DNA from: Nostoc sp. MG11
Lineage (GTDB): Bacteria > Cyanobacteriota > Cyanobacteriia > Cyanobacteriales > Nostocaceae
DNA length: 64,000 bases
Assembly: GCF_014904695.1 (NCBI RefSeq)
Contig: NZ_JACXXN010000007.1
Location: 62,001-126,000 of the forward strand
Direction of reading: 5' to 3'
Position numbers and translations under genes: made by a program. Of the stretch, positions 34,608 to 44,186 are shown piece by piece. Position 1 is the stretch's first letter; each line of letters opens with the position of its first letter. The notes under the pieces were generated by a model that was not told the DNA's origin, made no database searches, and was given only the letters and a program-made list of their open reading frames with translations.

Positions 34608-36341
34608 TTAATAGTAGCTGCCTGATTTACGATGTTCTAGAGCAGTTACACCATCATTTTCTAATACTTCTCCTTTATCGACTACAGCATAAATTAACCA
34701 TCTATCACCACATTCAAGTTGATTTGTTACCGTACATTCTAAATAAGCTAATGCCTCATTTAGAATCAGACAACCATTAACAGCAGTTTGTGTGGAAAGA
34801 TTGGCAAAGGGATTATCTCCTAAAGTACTTTGACGAGAAAAATAACGCCGGATATTTCTGCCTTCTTTGAGGATATTCAGTACAAATTTATCACCGGGAT
34901 GACGCATTAAATCTGCATTCTGCTCTTTAGCAATGGCAATCATGATCCCTGGTGGGTTAAAAGTTGCCTGAGATACCCAAGAGGTCAAAACCCCTTTGTG
35001 GGTTTCTTCATCACGAGTTGTGACAACGCACAAAGAACCAATGATTCGCCCTACTGCTTGTTCAGTACGATCTACTTGGGTTTCTGTCACTACTTGGCGG
35101 GGAGTACGCAGTTTTTTGGTTTTCTTCAAGTTTTGGGCAAAGGAAGCGCCTGCTTCTTGACACTGCTGTAAAATTTCAGGAGTTGGGCTAAAGCGGACTC
35201 GGATTGTTTCAAACCCTAAACGATAATTGGCATCTTTGAGTTTGCTTTCTAATACATCAATTGCCTCTCCACTCCAACCGTAGGAACCAAACACCCCTGC
35301 TAACTTCGTTTTAGCTGCTGATGAGAGGGCTATTCCTAAAGCGGTTTGAATTTGAGTCGGTGCATGACCGCCTAAAGTAGGTGAGCCGATAATAAATCCA
35401 TCGCAAGCTTCTACAATGCGGGTAATCTCTGTAGAATCTGCTAGTTCACAGTTGATCGATTCTACATTGACTCCATTTTCAATCAAACCTTGAGCGATCG
35501 CATGAGCCAAAGTTGCAGTATTCCCATAAGCAGAAGCATAGAGTAAAGCGACACTCAACTCTTGAGATTTTTGCCCTTGACACCATTGACGGTAATCATA
35601 AGTAAAACGGCTGAGGCTATAACGCACAACTGGGCCATGAGCCGGAGCATAACATTTTGCTCCAAAAACCGAAAATTTTTCTAAAGCAACTTCAACTTGT
35701 TTTGCTTGGGGCGCATGGAGACAGTCAAAATAATAGTGACGTTCCACATCTAACGCCTTCCAGTCTTCATCAAATAGGGTATCTTCACAAATATGAGCGC
35801 CAAAAAACTTGTCTGTGTAAAGAATTTTGGTGATGGGATCATAGGTACAAAGTCCATCTGCCCACCGAGGAGTTGGTACAGTAATAAATGATAGATGATG
35901 TCCCTGTCCTAAATCTAAAGTATCTTCACGCACGGATTGAATGCGTGATTCCCATTGAGGAAAGGCGGTTTTTAAGGCATTGGCTGCGGGGCGAGAACAA
36001 ATTAAAGTAACTTGAGTAGCTTGAGAAAGCAGCACTTTCAAAGTTGCTCTGCGGTTGGGGTTGACATGACCAAGAATGATGTAATCTAGGGTGTTGAAAT
36101 CTAGATGTTGCGCGAGTTGCTCAAGGTAAATTTCGGTAAAAGATTCACCGGGAGGATCAATTAAGGCTTTTTTATCACCTTGGATTAAATAAGAATTTGC
36201 TGTAGTTCCCCGTTGACGGGAATACTCAACCTCAAATTTTAGGCGTTCCCAAGTCCGCGATCGCAAGATTAGGGTATCTTTACCAATTTCCGCAACCTGT
36301 ACATCTCTCTTACGGTTAGGCGTTAATGTAGCAACAGACAC
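34608..36341 (-). CDS. flv2: Flavodiiron protein Flv2-like
   Basis: 577 residues: a metallo-beta-lactamase-like domain (about 25-265), a flavodoxin domain (about 270-410; LLYASAYGNTATLAHAIAQG) and a C-terminal flavin-reductase domain (about 430-577). That three-part form is specific to phototroph flavodiirons. The diiron motif that should read HxExDH is GHVNPNR here, so the canonical ligands are gone, which is the mark of Flv1/Flv2 as partners of Flv3/Flv4. Flv2/Flv4 heterodimers take electrons on the acceptor side of photosystem II and protect it. It is the third gene of the flv4-sll0218-flv2 arrangement. Confidence 0.88.
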   Translation of the reverse strand: MSVATLTPNRKRDVQVAEIGKDTLILRSRTWERLKFEVEYSRQRGTTANSYLIQGDKKALIDPPGESFTEIYLEQLAQHLDFNTLDYIILGHVNPNRRATLKVLLSQATQVTLICSRPAANALKTAFPQWESRIQSVREDTLDLGQGHHLSFITVPTPRWADGLCTYDPITKILYTDKFFGAHICEDTLFDEDWKALDVERHYYFDCLHAPQAKQVEVALEKFSVFGAKCYAPAHGPVVRYSLSRFTYDYRQWCQGQKSQELSVALLYASAYGNTATLAHAIAQGLIENGVNVESINCELADSTEITRIVEACDGFIIGSPTLGGHAPTQIQTALGIALSSAAKTKLAGVFGSYGWSGEAIDVLESKLKDANYRLGFETIRVRFSPTPEILQQCQEAGASFAQNLKKTKKLRTPRQVVTETQVDRTEQAVGRIIGSLCVVTTRDEETHKGVLTSWVSQATFNPPGIMIAIAKEQNADLMRHPGDKFVLNILKEGRNIRRYFSRQSTLGDNPFANLSTQTAVNGCLILNEALAYLECTVTNQLECGDRWLIYAVVDKGEVLENDGVTALEHRKSGSYY

Positions 36342-36453
36342 AGTAAACCTCTCTAAATATTGGGGATTGTGGATTAGCGATTGGGGAAAGCGGTAAGGGG
36401 GAAAGGGAAAGACTATCCCCTTACCCTTTTCCCTTTTTAAGAGTCTTCAGTCT

Positions 36454-36969
36454 CTATTCCCGGCCATTGGTTTGGGCTAATTCTGATTTGATGCGATTTT
36501 TGTAACGTTTAGATAGTTCTTGTTCAGGATCAATGCCATCAAAGGTGGGGGGTAGCCAAACTCGGAGTATCAGTAGTACTCCCAGAACTAATAAGAAAGC
36601 ACAAGTTGCTAAAACTTGACTCCAACTTGTTTCTAGAACACCTTTAACGATGACTTCTCGCAAAGCCGAAACAATGGAAACTTCAACAGCTACCCCAATA
36701 GATACTCGATGTTCCTGTAGATAAATAATCAGCAGTCGGAATAACTCAACTAAGATGAGTAAAAACAGAATATCGGCGGTAACAGCATGAAAATCTAAAG
36801 GGGGAAGTAGAGAGAGAAACATATCTCTCACCTGAAGCACCATGAAGCTAAATAAACCGATACACAAAGAAATTACAATCACATCTTGAATAAATTCCAA
36901 GGTTCGCACGACGCGCCCCCGATTGATTTCGTACATAGTAATTGGGGTATTCTCAGCAGCCTTGTACAT
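36454..36969 (-). CDS. Sll0218-like membrane protein of the flv4-flv2 operon (PsiE-like)
   Basis: 171 residues with four hydrophobic helices (VIVISLCIGLFSFMVLQV, ILFLLILVELFRLLIIYL, a third around IVSALREVIVKGVL, and VLATCAFLLVLGVLLILRVW) and a charged C-terminal tail. The layout resembles PsiE/Sll0218. In Synechocystis the middle gene of the flv operon encodes a thylakoid protein that stabilises photosystem II assemblies. Identification rests on this position and topology. Start at the ATG 36969, with a second in-frame ATG at 36936. Confidence 0.8.
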   Translation of the reverse strand: MYKAAENTPITMYEINRGRVVRTLEFIQDVIVISLCIGLFSFMVLQVRDMFLSLLPPLDFHAVTADILFLLILVELFRLLIIYLQEHRVSIGVAVEVSIVSALREVIVKGVLETSWSQVLATCAFLLVLGVLLILRVWLPPTFDGIDPEQELSKRYKNRIKSELAQTNGRE

Positions 36970-37103
36970 AGGGAATGAGGTGAAAGGTTAAAGGTTAAAA
37001 GGTGAAAATAACTAATTTCTGCTTTGTGCCTTCTAGAGCATCGATTCAGTAATCGTAAAAACCCGATTTATTTTCGGTAAAATGACAAATTATCGTCGAC
37101 TTT

Positions 37104-37129
37104 AGAGACGTTGCAATGCAACATCTCTA
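37104..37129. repeat. Palindromic repeat AGAGACGTTGCA / TGCAACATCTCT
   Basis: A near-perfect 12-bp inverted repeat with a one-base centre, in the spacer between flv4 and the membrane-protein gene. Palindromes of the GAGACGTTGCATGCAACGTCTC kind are dispersed in filamentous cyanobacteria; this one sits where it could act as an mRNA hairpin within the flv operon. Confidence 0.65.
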
Positions 37130-37153
37130 CGAAATAATTGGTGTTCTAGCTCC

Positions 37154-38884
37154 TCAATAATGATTGCCAATTTTGCGATGATGGACGGCGGTAAGTGCAT
37201 TTACTTTGGCAATTCGTCCGGTTTGGACTGTGCTGTAAATGACCCAATGATCTCCGCAATCCATGCGGCTAGTAATTTCACATTCCATATAAGCCAGAGC
37301 TTCTGCTAAAATGGGAGATTCATTAGTAGCAGGATATGTTTTCACTCCAGCAAAACGATCCGCGCCAGGAGCGAAACGCTTGAGAAAATGTTTCATTAAT
37401 CCTTGATAGTTTCCTTCTTCTAAAACGTTTAAAACAAAGCGATCGCCAACATGCATAAAAGATTCAATTGCTCGCTCTTTAGCTACTGCGATCGCTACTC
37501 CTAAAGGATTAAGGCTTGCTTGTGTCACCCAAGAAGCAAACATTGCGCTCTGAATCTCTCCTTTTTTGGCTGTGATAATATACAATCCCGTGCTAATACG
37601 TCCTAGGGATTTTTCTAGATCTGTATTGATGGATTTGATTTGTTTGATTGTGCGATCGCGGGTCAACCATTGACCTATATCTGTCCCCGCTTCATCACAA
37701 AGTTGTTCGGTTGCTTGTGTTGGATTTTCTTTAACTAAAATAGGGGGAAATGCTTCAATTAATCCCAATTCTTGAAACTTATTTCGTAAGGGATAAAGCG
37801 GTTCATCTTCTCCCCCTCCCGACTCTAATAAACCAATTGCTTGTTTATTATGAGCAGCAGCTAAGATGGTACTCAAGGCAGCTTGAGCCATTACCGAAAA
37901 TTGGGATGGCATTGCAATAATTAAACCAGAAGCTTGTGCGACTAACTCTCGAATTTCTTGAGGCTCGGCGCTATTTAAATCTACTAATTCTACTGCTACA
38001 CCTGTTTTTGTGCATCCATGTGCCGTGGTACGTACTAAATGCTCACTAAATCCGTAATCTTCAACGTAAAATAATGCTACTAATGTCTCTGTTTTCGCTT
38101 GTTCTAGACTCCAGCTTTTATACCGTCCAAGCCATTCTGGAATATAGTGTTGCAGTAAGGGGCCATGTCCCGTTGCAACTGTTCCTATTTCTAAGTTTTC
38201 AATTCGCTTTAGAGCAGCCAAGACAGACCGCGCATTCGGCCCCATGAGACAATCATAATAATATGCAAAATCCTCTTCTATTGAGTTGAGATTTTCATCA
38301 TAGGTATGGTCATCACAGTAATGCATCCCAAACACATCACAGGTGTAGAGAGTGCAAGTTTTGTGATCATAAGTAAAGATTGTGTCAGGCCAATGTAAGT
38401 TCGGTGCAGAGATAAATTCTAATGCGTGTCCATTACCTAAATCTAAACGTTCTCCACTTTTCACTTGTATAGATTTAAATGGTTGATGAACCATATTTTC
38501 TAGAAATTGAATAGCTACCTTAGCACCAACAACGGTAATTGAGGGAGCTAATTGTAAAATATCTTTCACTAAGCCACTGTGATCGGGTTCTGTGTGACTA
38601 ATAATCAAGTATTCTATTTTAGTTGGATCAATCAATCCCGCAAGTATCTCAAGATATAAATGCTCAAACTTGCGGTGCGAAGTGTCAACTAAGGCAACTT
38701 TTTCTCCCTGAATTAAGAAAGAATTATAAGTTGTCCCATTCCGTAAACCAAATTCGATATCAAAACGTTCTCTATCCCAGTCGAGACAGCGAATAGCAGT
38801 AGTTTGGGGAGCAATTTCAACAGTTTCAATCGTCAAACGTCCTGGATTGGGAAGAACTTGAGTCGGCTGTGTGAGTGCAACCAT
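37154..38884 (-). CDS. flv4: Flavodiiron protein Flv4-like
   Basis: 576 residues with the same three domains as Flv2. Here the diiron ligands are intact: ISHTEPDHSG (His-x-Glu-x-Asp-His), followed by a VFGMHYCDD segment and GHGPLLQHYIP. A flavodoxin domain (about 270-410) and a flavin-reductase domain (about 435-576, SAMFASWVTQASLNPLGVAI) follow. Intact ligands, together with a ligand-less partner in the same operon and a membrane-protein gene between, point to Flv4 rather than Flv3. The operon is normally induced by low CO2 and high light; a 217-bp upstream gap holds the promoter, and an antisense RNA as in Synechocystis cannot be judged here. Confidence 0.88.
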   Translation of the reverse strand: MVALTQPTQVLPNPGRLTIETVEIAPQTTAIRCLDWDRERFDIEFGLRNGTTYNSFLIQGEKVALVDTSHRKFEHLYLEILAGLIDPTKIEYLIISHTEPDHSGLVKDILQLAPSITVVGAKVAIQFLENMVHQPFKSIQVKSGERLDLGNGHALEFISAPNLHWPDTIFTYDHKTCTLYTCDVFGMHYCDDHTYDENLNSIEEDFAYYYDCLMGPNARSVLAALKRIENLEIGTVATGHGPLLQHYIPEWLGRYKSWSLEQAKTETLVALFYVEDYGFSEHLVRTTAHGCTKTGVAVELVDLNSAEPQEIRELVAQASGLIIAMPSQFSVMAQAALSTILAAAHNKQAIGLLESGGGEDEPLYPLRNKFQELGLIEAFPPILVKENPTQATEQLCDEAGTDIGQWLTRDRTIKQIKSINTDLEKSLGRISTGLYIITAKKGEIQSAMFASWVTQASLNPLGVAIAVAKERAIESFMHVGDRFVLNVLEEGNYQGLMKHFLKRFAPGADRFAGVKTYPATNESPILAEALAYMECEITSRMDCGDHWVIYSTVQTGRIAKVNALTAVHHRKIGNHY

Positions 38885-39101
38885 TTGTTTTTTCCAAAAA
38901 GATATTATCTAGAGCGAGTGTTCTTTTTATAATTACCTGAATTCCTAGATTAGTAAAATGCCAATTCCTAAGGCTATTCATTAGAAATATTTATTGTTTA
39001 TTCTGATAGAATCACCATTGAAATTACTCAATGTTTATCATTACTTTTCTCCTCAAGAATAAACGCGAGAAAATATAACTTTCAAGTTAGATTATTTACC
39101 C

Positions 39102-40034
39102 ATGTCGTCAATGTTTCTTCTTCCTCATATACAGCAGATTAAGAGTGCGATCGCCCACCGCGCTAATGTTGATTTATATGTGCTGCGCCTCGATCTCATA
39201 CATCCGTGGGTTAACGGCAACAAGTGGTTTAAGCTGAAGTACAACCTATTGGAAGCCAAACAAAAAAATTTCACAACGCTGCTTACTTTCGGAGGTGCTT
39301 ATTCTAACCACATCTATGCAACTGCGGCGGCTGGGAATCTTTTCGGTTTTCGCACCATTGGCGTAATTCGTGGGGAGGAAAGGCTACCGCTAAACCCCAC
39401 GCTGCGTTTTGCTGTAGAACAGGGTATGCAGCTTGTGTATCTCAACCGCGAGACGTATCGCCAGCGGCACACAACAGCGCTACAAGAATATCTGCGCCAA
39501 CGCTTTGGTGAAGTGTTTATCGTTCCCGAAGGTGGCTGCAATCTGAACGGTGTGCGCGGTTGCACAGAGATAATTGACACAGCAGAATTTGATACTATAT
39601 GCGTAGCTTGTGGTACTGCTACCACACTTGCTGGGATTGCACTATCGTTGCATGAAGGACAGCAAGCGATCGCTTTTCCCGTACTCAAAAATGGGGCATT
39701 TCTTGCACAAGAAATCGACAACCTGTTGACAAATTATCTCGCTTCTGGTCTACCTGCGCCAACTAAGCCAGGCCCTTGGGAACTGGTATGTGACTTCCAC
39801 TTCGGCGGCTATGCAAAGGTGAACGACGAGTTGCTAAGGTTTACTCAACAGTTCAAAGAAGCGCACGGTATACCTCTCGATTACGTATATACTGCCAAAA
39901 TGTTTTATGGGGTGATGAATTTGCTACAGCAAGGATTTTTTTCTCAAAGCGATCGCCTGCTGTTAGTACACACTGGCGGCTTGCAAGGCAATGCCGGCAT
40001 GGAAGCGCGGTTGCAAACAGTTTCTAGTATCTGA
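39102..40034 (+). CDS. PLP-dependent D-cysteine desulfhydrase / ACC deaminase family enzyme
   Basis: 310 residues of fold-type II PLP enzyme. The catalytic lysine is in GNKWFKLKYNL (NGNKWFK), followed by TFGGAYSNHIYATAAAG, and the phosphate-binding loop CGTATTLAGIA. The family includes 1-aminocyclopropane-1-carboxylate deaminase and D-cysteine desulfhydrase (DcyD); in bacteria without ACC metabolism the latter activity is more likely, giving pyruvate, ammonia and sulfide from D-cysteine. Alone on the plus strand, divergent from flv4. Confidence 0.88.
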   Translation: MSSMFLLPHIQQIKSAIAHRANVDLYVLRLDLIHPWVNGNKWFKLKYNLLEAKQKNFTTLLTFGGAYSNHIYATAAAGNLFGFRTIGVIRGEERLPLNPTLRFAVEQGMQLVYLNRETYRQRHTTALQEYLRQRFGEVFIVPEGGCNLNGVRGCTEIIDTAEFDTICVACGTATTLAGIALSLHEGQQAIAFPVLKNGAFLAQEIDNLLTNYLASGLPAPTKPGPWELVCDFHFGGYAKVNDELLRFTQQFKEAHGIPLDYVYTAKMFYGVMNLLQQGFFSQSDRLLLVHTGGLQGNAGMEARLQTVSSI

Positions 40035-40142
40035 GTTGCCGCTTAGCTAAATATCAGTTAACTTTGTATAGAATTTTACTAACTTTAGCGAAGTTCTCTA
40101 CTCAAATCTGATATTTACTCAAAATTAAGTAAGGTTAATTCA

Positions 40143-41924
40143 ATGTCTACATATACTGATCGCATTCAGCCAACTAATTCTGCCATTGCTACCTATTTAG
40201 ATAATCTCTTAGCTAGGAAGTATCAAGTCCCAACTTTTCAAAGAGATGTTGTCTGGGAGAAAGAAAATGTTAAAAAACTATGGGATAGTATTTATAAATT
40301 TTATCCTTTAGGAAGCATATTGATTTGGAAAACTAGTACGAAGCTTGAAAGCCATAGAGAAATAGGAGGTATTAAGCTTGCTAATAATTTTTCCTCTGGT
40401 GAGTACCAATATATTTTAGATGGACAACAAAGGACAACTGCCCTTTTAACATCAATATATGGCGGAAAGATTGTTGACAAGGAAAACTTTGATCCAACGC
40501 TGTATATAGACTTAACTATTGAATTTACTGATGCCACCGATGACACAAGCTATACAAAAAGATTTTTATTTTGGGATGAAATTGATGATCGTAATAGTCA
40601 AAATAAAGGAAATCACAGTAAGAAGAAACGTTATGAAGAAAAACTAATTGTCAAGTTAGAAGATATTAAAAATCATTACAGTACTGTAGAAAAAAACCTG
40701 TATCAAAGTGGTTATGGTGACTACGATCATCCCTACAGACAACAGCTAGCAAAGTGTAAAGAAGTTTTTGATAATTACAGAATTTCCTTTATTGAATTAC
40801 GAGGTATTGAAGTTGCAGAAGTCTGCCAAATATTTGAGCGGATTAATCAAGCTGGCAAACCATTATATATCTTTGATATTGTAGTTGCTAAAACTTTTCG
40901 TATTGAAGATGAAGAGAATAATATTCCTGGTTTTTATCTTCGTGAACTAATTAATAATTTTAGAGAGTCTATTGCTAGTAGTCAATATGCAAACATTGAT
41001 GATTGGACATTACTCCAAATGCTAACTGTAGTAGTCAAAATTACATTGCCTGATGCAGGAATACAAAATATTACTGACAGATATCTTAATGAACTAAAAA
41101 CAGAGCATATTGAAGCTGTATGGTTAGATTTTCAAACAGCGATTACTAAGACTTTCGACTTTTTTGATAATTGTTTACATATCAAGGGACCAAGGTTAAT
41201 TCCTTATCGATATTTATATTTGACCGTAACAGCATATTTTTATCGTAATAGTAAACCAGACTATAGTTTTTTAGAAAAGTATTTTTGGTATTACAGCTTT
41301 CACAATGAAGATTTACTAACAAACACTACTCATCTTTGGCAACATATAGACTTTGTTAATCAACAAAAGTCTCAAAATACGTACTCATTCAATCAATTTG
41401 AAATAGATAAAAATCGGTTAAGAAAATCTTTATACAGTTATAGAGGTCGTTTATCCAGAGCAATACTATCACTTTATGCAAACCATCAGCCGCAAGATTG
41501 GGCGAAACCCTATAGGTACGTTTTATCTGATGTTTATTACTTACTTACAGATAAACCTAGCTTACACCATATATTTCCAGTTAACTTTCTCAAAAAAAGT
41601 GGCATTGCTAATCAAATAGAATCAGATAGCTTAATGAATATTGCTTATTTGTCTCAAATAACTAATTTAAAAATTAGTGATAAAAATCCATTAGATTATC
41701 TAAAAGAATATGACGAGCCTAATTTAGAGGCAGTACTACGCTCCCATCTTATACCTACTACTATTCTTGAATGGTCAAGAGCCAATGCACTTCCTGAAAA
41801 AGCTCTCAACGTTTTTGTTGAGGAAAGAATCAACCTCTTATTAGAGGCTTTAAAGCAGAAATTAGATGGAATTAAATTTAATGTTTTTGATTTGGGTGAT
41901 CGCATAGATAATGTCCATTTCTAA
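40143..41924 (+). CDS. DUF262 / HNH (GmrSD-like) protein, possible defence nuclease
   Basis: 593 residues. The N-terminal DUF262 domain carries YQVPTFQRDVVWEKENVKKLWDS and the nucleotide-binding motif ILDGQQRTTAL (DGQQR at about 93-97). A C-terminal HNH-type (DUF1524-like) region has LHHIFPVNFLKKS (from about residue 474) with Asn in MNIAYLSQITN (about 498) and KISDKNPLDYL, the order seen in GmrSD type IV restriction enzymes, which cut modified phage DNA. The gene is single, AT-rich compared with its neighbours and without a partner methylase or phosphorothioation gene in view. Restriction activity is inferred from the domain pair. Confidence 0.82.
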   Translation: MSTYTDRIQPTNSAIATYLDNLLARKYQVPTFQRDVVWEKENVKKLWDSIYKFYPLGSILIWKTSTKLESHREIGGIKLANNFSSGEYQYILDGQQRTTALLTSIYGGKIVDKENFDPTLYIDLTIEFTDATDDTSYTKRFLFWDEIDDRNSQNKGNHSKKKRYEEKLIVKLEDIKNHYSTVEKNLYQSGYGDYDHPYRQQLAKCKEVFDNYRISFIELRGIEVAEVCQIFERINQAGKPLYIFDIVVAKTFRIEDEENNIPGFYLRELINNFRESIASSQYANIDDWTLLQMLTVVVKITLPDAGIQNITDRYLNELKTEHIEAVWLDFQTAITKTFDFFDNCLHIKGPRLIPYRYLYLTVTAYFYRNSKPDYSFLEKYFWYYSFHNEDLLTNTTHLWQHIDFVNQQKSQNTYSFNQFEIDKNRLRKSLYSYRGRLSRAILSLYANHQPQDWAKPYRYVLSDVYYLLTDKPSLHHIFPVNFLKKSGIANQIESDSLMNIAYLSQITNLKISDKNPLDYLKEYDEPNLEAVLRSHLIPTTILEWSRANALPEKALNVFVEERINLLLEALKQKLDGIKFNVFDLGDRIDNVHF

Positions 41925-42007
41925 ATAATTACTTATTTTGTTGATATAGTTTATCTAAACTGCGATCGCTATCCACAATATAGCAATCTTAAATTATTCG
42001 TGAACAT

Positions 42008-42044
42008 CCAGATACCCGACTTATCAAAAAAGTCGGGTATCTGG
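42008..42044. terminator. Strong hairpin, 15-bp perfect stem
   Basis: CCAGATACCCGACTT (42008-42022) pairs perfectly with AAGTCGGGTATCTGG (42030-42044) around ATCAAAA. It lies between the convergent DUF262 and PEP-CTERM genes and could end both transcripts. A close relative (13-bp stem, same CCCGACTT-ATCAAA-AAGTCGGG core) is at 44585-44617, on the other side of the Gly/Asn-rich gene pair. Confidence 0.75.
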
Positions 42045-42081
42045 ACAATTGATTAATTGATAATAGTGCAACTTAAGATAA

Positions 42082-43296
42082 CTACTGTATTTTCAAGCTC
42101 CTTTTTTTGAACTTCGACAACAGTAAATACAAAAGTCCTGCTACTATCAACGATGCTGAAAAAGTAGGTTCTGGAACAGGTTGACTATTATGCCCAGGCT
42201 GATAAATTGTATTTCCCTGGTTTGGGTTGAGGGATGCTAAAAGCCGCTTAATATCGGTAGATATATTTCCGCCATTAATGTTAGTACCTTTAGAAAGAAT
42301 GAGTCGGTTAAACGTTTGGGCGTCTGATACTTCAAGATTTCCTGTTAACCCAACAAAATCTTTACCTATTCTGCCTATGAGAGAGTTAATTAGGTTGTCA
42401 ACATCATCTCTCACCCCTTGTGGAAACGACTCTAAACCAGCAATTGTTGTGTTGTCATCATCTACTATCCAGTTGCCATTACCAACGATTTTATTACCAC
42501 TAGTAAAGATCCAATTGCCATTACCAATTACTGTGTTATTATCGCCAAAATCCCAGTTGCCGTTGCCGATGGTTGCGTTATCACTGCCGAATTGCCAATT
42601 ACCATTACCTAGGGTAGCGTTGTTACTTCCGTCGTCCCAATACCAGTTGCCGTTACCAAGGGTTGCGTTGTCTTTTCCGAATAGCCAATTGCCATTACCT
42701 ATAGTTGCATTGTTCTTATTAAAGTTCCAGTTACCATTGCCTATAGTTGCGCTATCACTACCATAGTTTGAGTTGAAATTCCCTATAGTTGCGTTGCCAC
42801 TACCAAAGTTCCTATTACCATTACCAACGGGTGCGTTGCTTGCATTAAAGGGCGGGCTACCGGCATTGGCAACAGGTTTACCACTGCTACCAGTATTGGA
42901 ATTGTTACCGCTAAAGGGTATGTTATCACCAATAACTTCTCTCAACGGCTCGAATGGCGATCGCTGAGGCAGACTGCCAGCACCAGCAAACGGGTTGCTA
43001 CCACCGCCAGAAATGGGAGGGTTGCCTCCGCTTGCGAAAGCTTTATTGGTATTCTTGAAAAAGTCTTCACCTAGAACTAGCTTCAAGCGATTAGAAACTA
43101 ATTGCTGAAGCTTACTGCCAGCATCACCTGCAAACGGGTTAATACCGCCACCTGGAATGTTACTGCTATTTGTACCAGAGGTATTGCCAGTGCCACCTAA
43201 AAAGTCTAAACTCTCGAAAGGCGATCGCGAAGGCAAATTACCACCAGATGAGGGATTACCCCCACCATTCATCGAGTTACTAGTAGACGTTTTCAT
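42082..43296 (-). CDS. Gly/Asn-rich repeat protein with PEP-CTERM sorting signal
   Basis: 404 residues from the ATG at 43296. N-terminal part (about 1-150): Gly/Ser/Asn-rich with two RSPFE motifs and several NPFAG motifs. Middle (about 155-285): around ten copies of a 12-13-residue unit N(A/T)T(I/L)GNGNW.FG.D, a pattern likely to form a beta helix or roll. C-terminus (about 375-404): VPEPTFSASLIVAGLLYLLL followed by KFKKR, a standard PEP-CTERM signal for processing by an exosortase and display outside. No classical N-terminal signal peptide is visible, which is odd for a PEP-CTERM protein; the true start might differ. No known function; a surface or matrix protein is the obvious idea. Related by motifs to the next gene (43701). 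Confidence 0.8.
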   Translation of the reverse strand: MKTSTSNSMNGGGNPSSGGNLPSRSPFESLDFLGGTGNTSGTNSSNIPGGGINPFAGDAGSKLQQLVSNRLKLVLGEDFFKNTNKAFASGGNPPISGGGSNPFAGAGSLPQRSPFEPLREVIGDNIPFSGNNSNTGSSGKPVANAGSPPFNASNAPVGNGNRNFGSGNATIGNFNSNYGSDSATIGNGNWNFNKNNATIGNGNWLFGKDNATLGNGNWYWDDGSNNATLGNGNWQFGSDNATIGNGNWDFGDNNTVIGNGNWIFTSGNKIVGNGNWIVDDDNTTIAGLESFPQGVRDDVDNLINSLIGRIGKDFVGLTGNLEVSDAQTFNRLILSKGTNINGGNISTDIKRLLASLNPNQGNTIYQPGHNSQPVPEPTFSASLIVAGLLYLLLSKFKKRSLKIQ

Positions 43297-43700
43297 CAGC
43301 AATAACTATCCTATTTTTAATTCAATAATTTACCAAAACAGAGAAATATCGAAAAAGGCAACTTTGAAATTTAATTCATAATATTAGTATTCATTTGTTT
43401 TTTTTCTTTAAGTAGATAGGTATAATTAAATATAAAAACATTTTAGCTCTTAGTGAGCGATTCATCGCTCAAAACAAGGATGATCAGGACTAAAGTCCTT
43501 ACTACAAACTTTAATTAATTTACATATAGCTACTTAATATATTTTTTTAATAGCTAAATATAATGACTTGATTGCATGAAAGGTTGTATTAAAATGATTC
43601 ACACATTAGTTTTGATGACAGTAATAAAACTGTCATCAACTTATAGTAAAAACGAACTTAAAAATCCAAATTTTTACTCATGGATATCGTTATAATCTGA
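43297..43700. other. Spacer between the two Gly/Asn-rich genes
   Basis: 404 bp, AT-rich, without a gene. It contains GAGCGATTCATCGCTC (about 43453-43468), a 6-bp stem, and AGGACTAAAGTCCT at about 43489-43502, a small palindrome like that at 25437. Presumed to hold the promoter of the PEP-CTERM gene. Confidence 0.5.
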
Positions 43701-44186
43701 CTAAGCAAATGGATTGCCGCCACCGCCTGCGAACGGATTATCGCCACCGCCTGCAATAGGATTGCTACCGCCTGCAAACGGATTGCTACCACCTGCGAAC
43801 GGATTATCGCCACCGCCTGCAATAGGATTGCTGCCACCTGCAAACGGATTGCTACCACCTGCGAACGGATTGCTACCACCAGATGAATTACCACCACTAG
43901 CAGCCCAAGGGTTAGTACCACCAGTGAACACGCTGCCCTCAGCACGCGGATTGCCAAGGTTAGCAAAGGGATTACCGCCATACGGTGCATCACCGCTATT
44001 TGGGTTGCTACCAGTACCAAACGGGTTATCACCACCACCACCAACAGCGCTGCTAAAACCCTTGAGGATGGTGTCTGAATCTACACCTGGAATGTCAAAC
44101 AAGACACCAAAGGGTGATCGCCGAAGCAGCTCACTAGGATCATTAGTAGAAGAGTTGCCACTACCAGCATTAATAGAATCTGCCAT
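43701..44186 (-). CDS. Gly/Asn-rich protein with tandem NPFAGGS repeats
   Basis: 161 residues; ATG at 44186 with AGGAGG upstream. After MADSINAGSGNSSTNDPSEL comes RRSPFGVLFDIPG, the same RSPF motif as in the neighbouring PEP-CTERM protein, then a long low-complexity tail. In the tail, NPFAGGS repeats make two copies of a 22-residue block NPFAGGSNPFAGGSNPIAGG; the DNA is correspondingly repetitive (43700-43870, 21-bp units within a 66-bp unit). No signal peptide, no PEP-CTERM, no Cys. Function unknown. Repeat number may vary between strains. It lies in the same orientation as the PEP-CTERM gene, 404 bp upstream of it. Confidence 0.72.
   Translation of the reverse strand: MADSINAGSGNSSTNDPSELLRRSPFGVLFDIPGVDSDTILKGFSSAVGGGGDNPFGTGSNPNSGDAPYGGNPFANLGNPRAEGSVFTGGTNPWAASGGNSSGGSNPFAGGSNPFAGGSNPIAGGGDNPFAGGSNPFAGGSNPIAGGGDNPFAGGGGNPFA

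Noticed and set aside
43658-44044. Val/Ala/Ile-rich frame resembling a membrane protein
   Set aside because: Produced by the shifted frame of the NPFAGGS repeat DNA; the Gly/Asn frame has a ribosome site and a motif shared with its neighbour.
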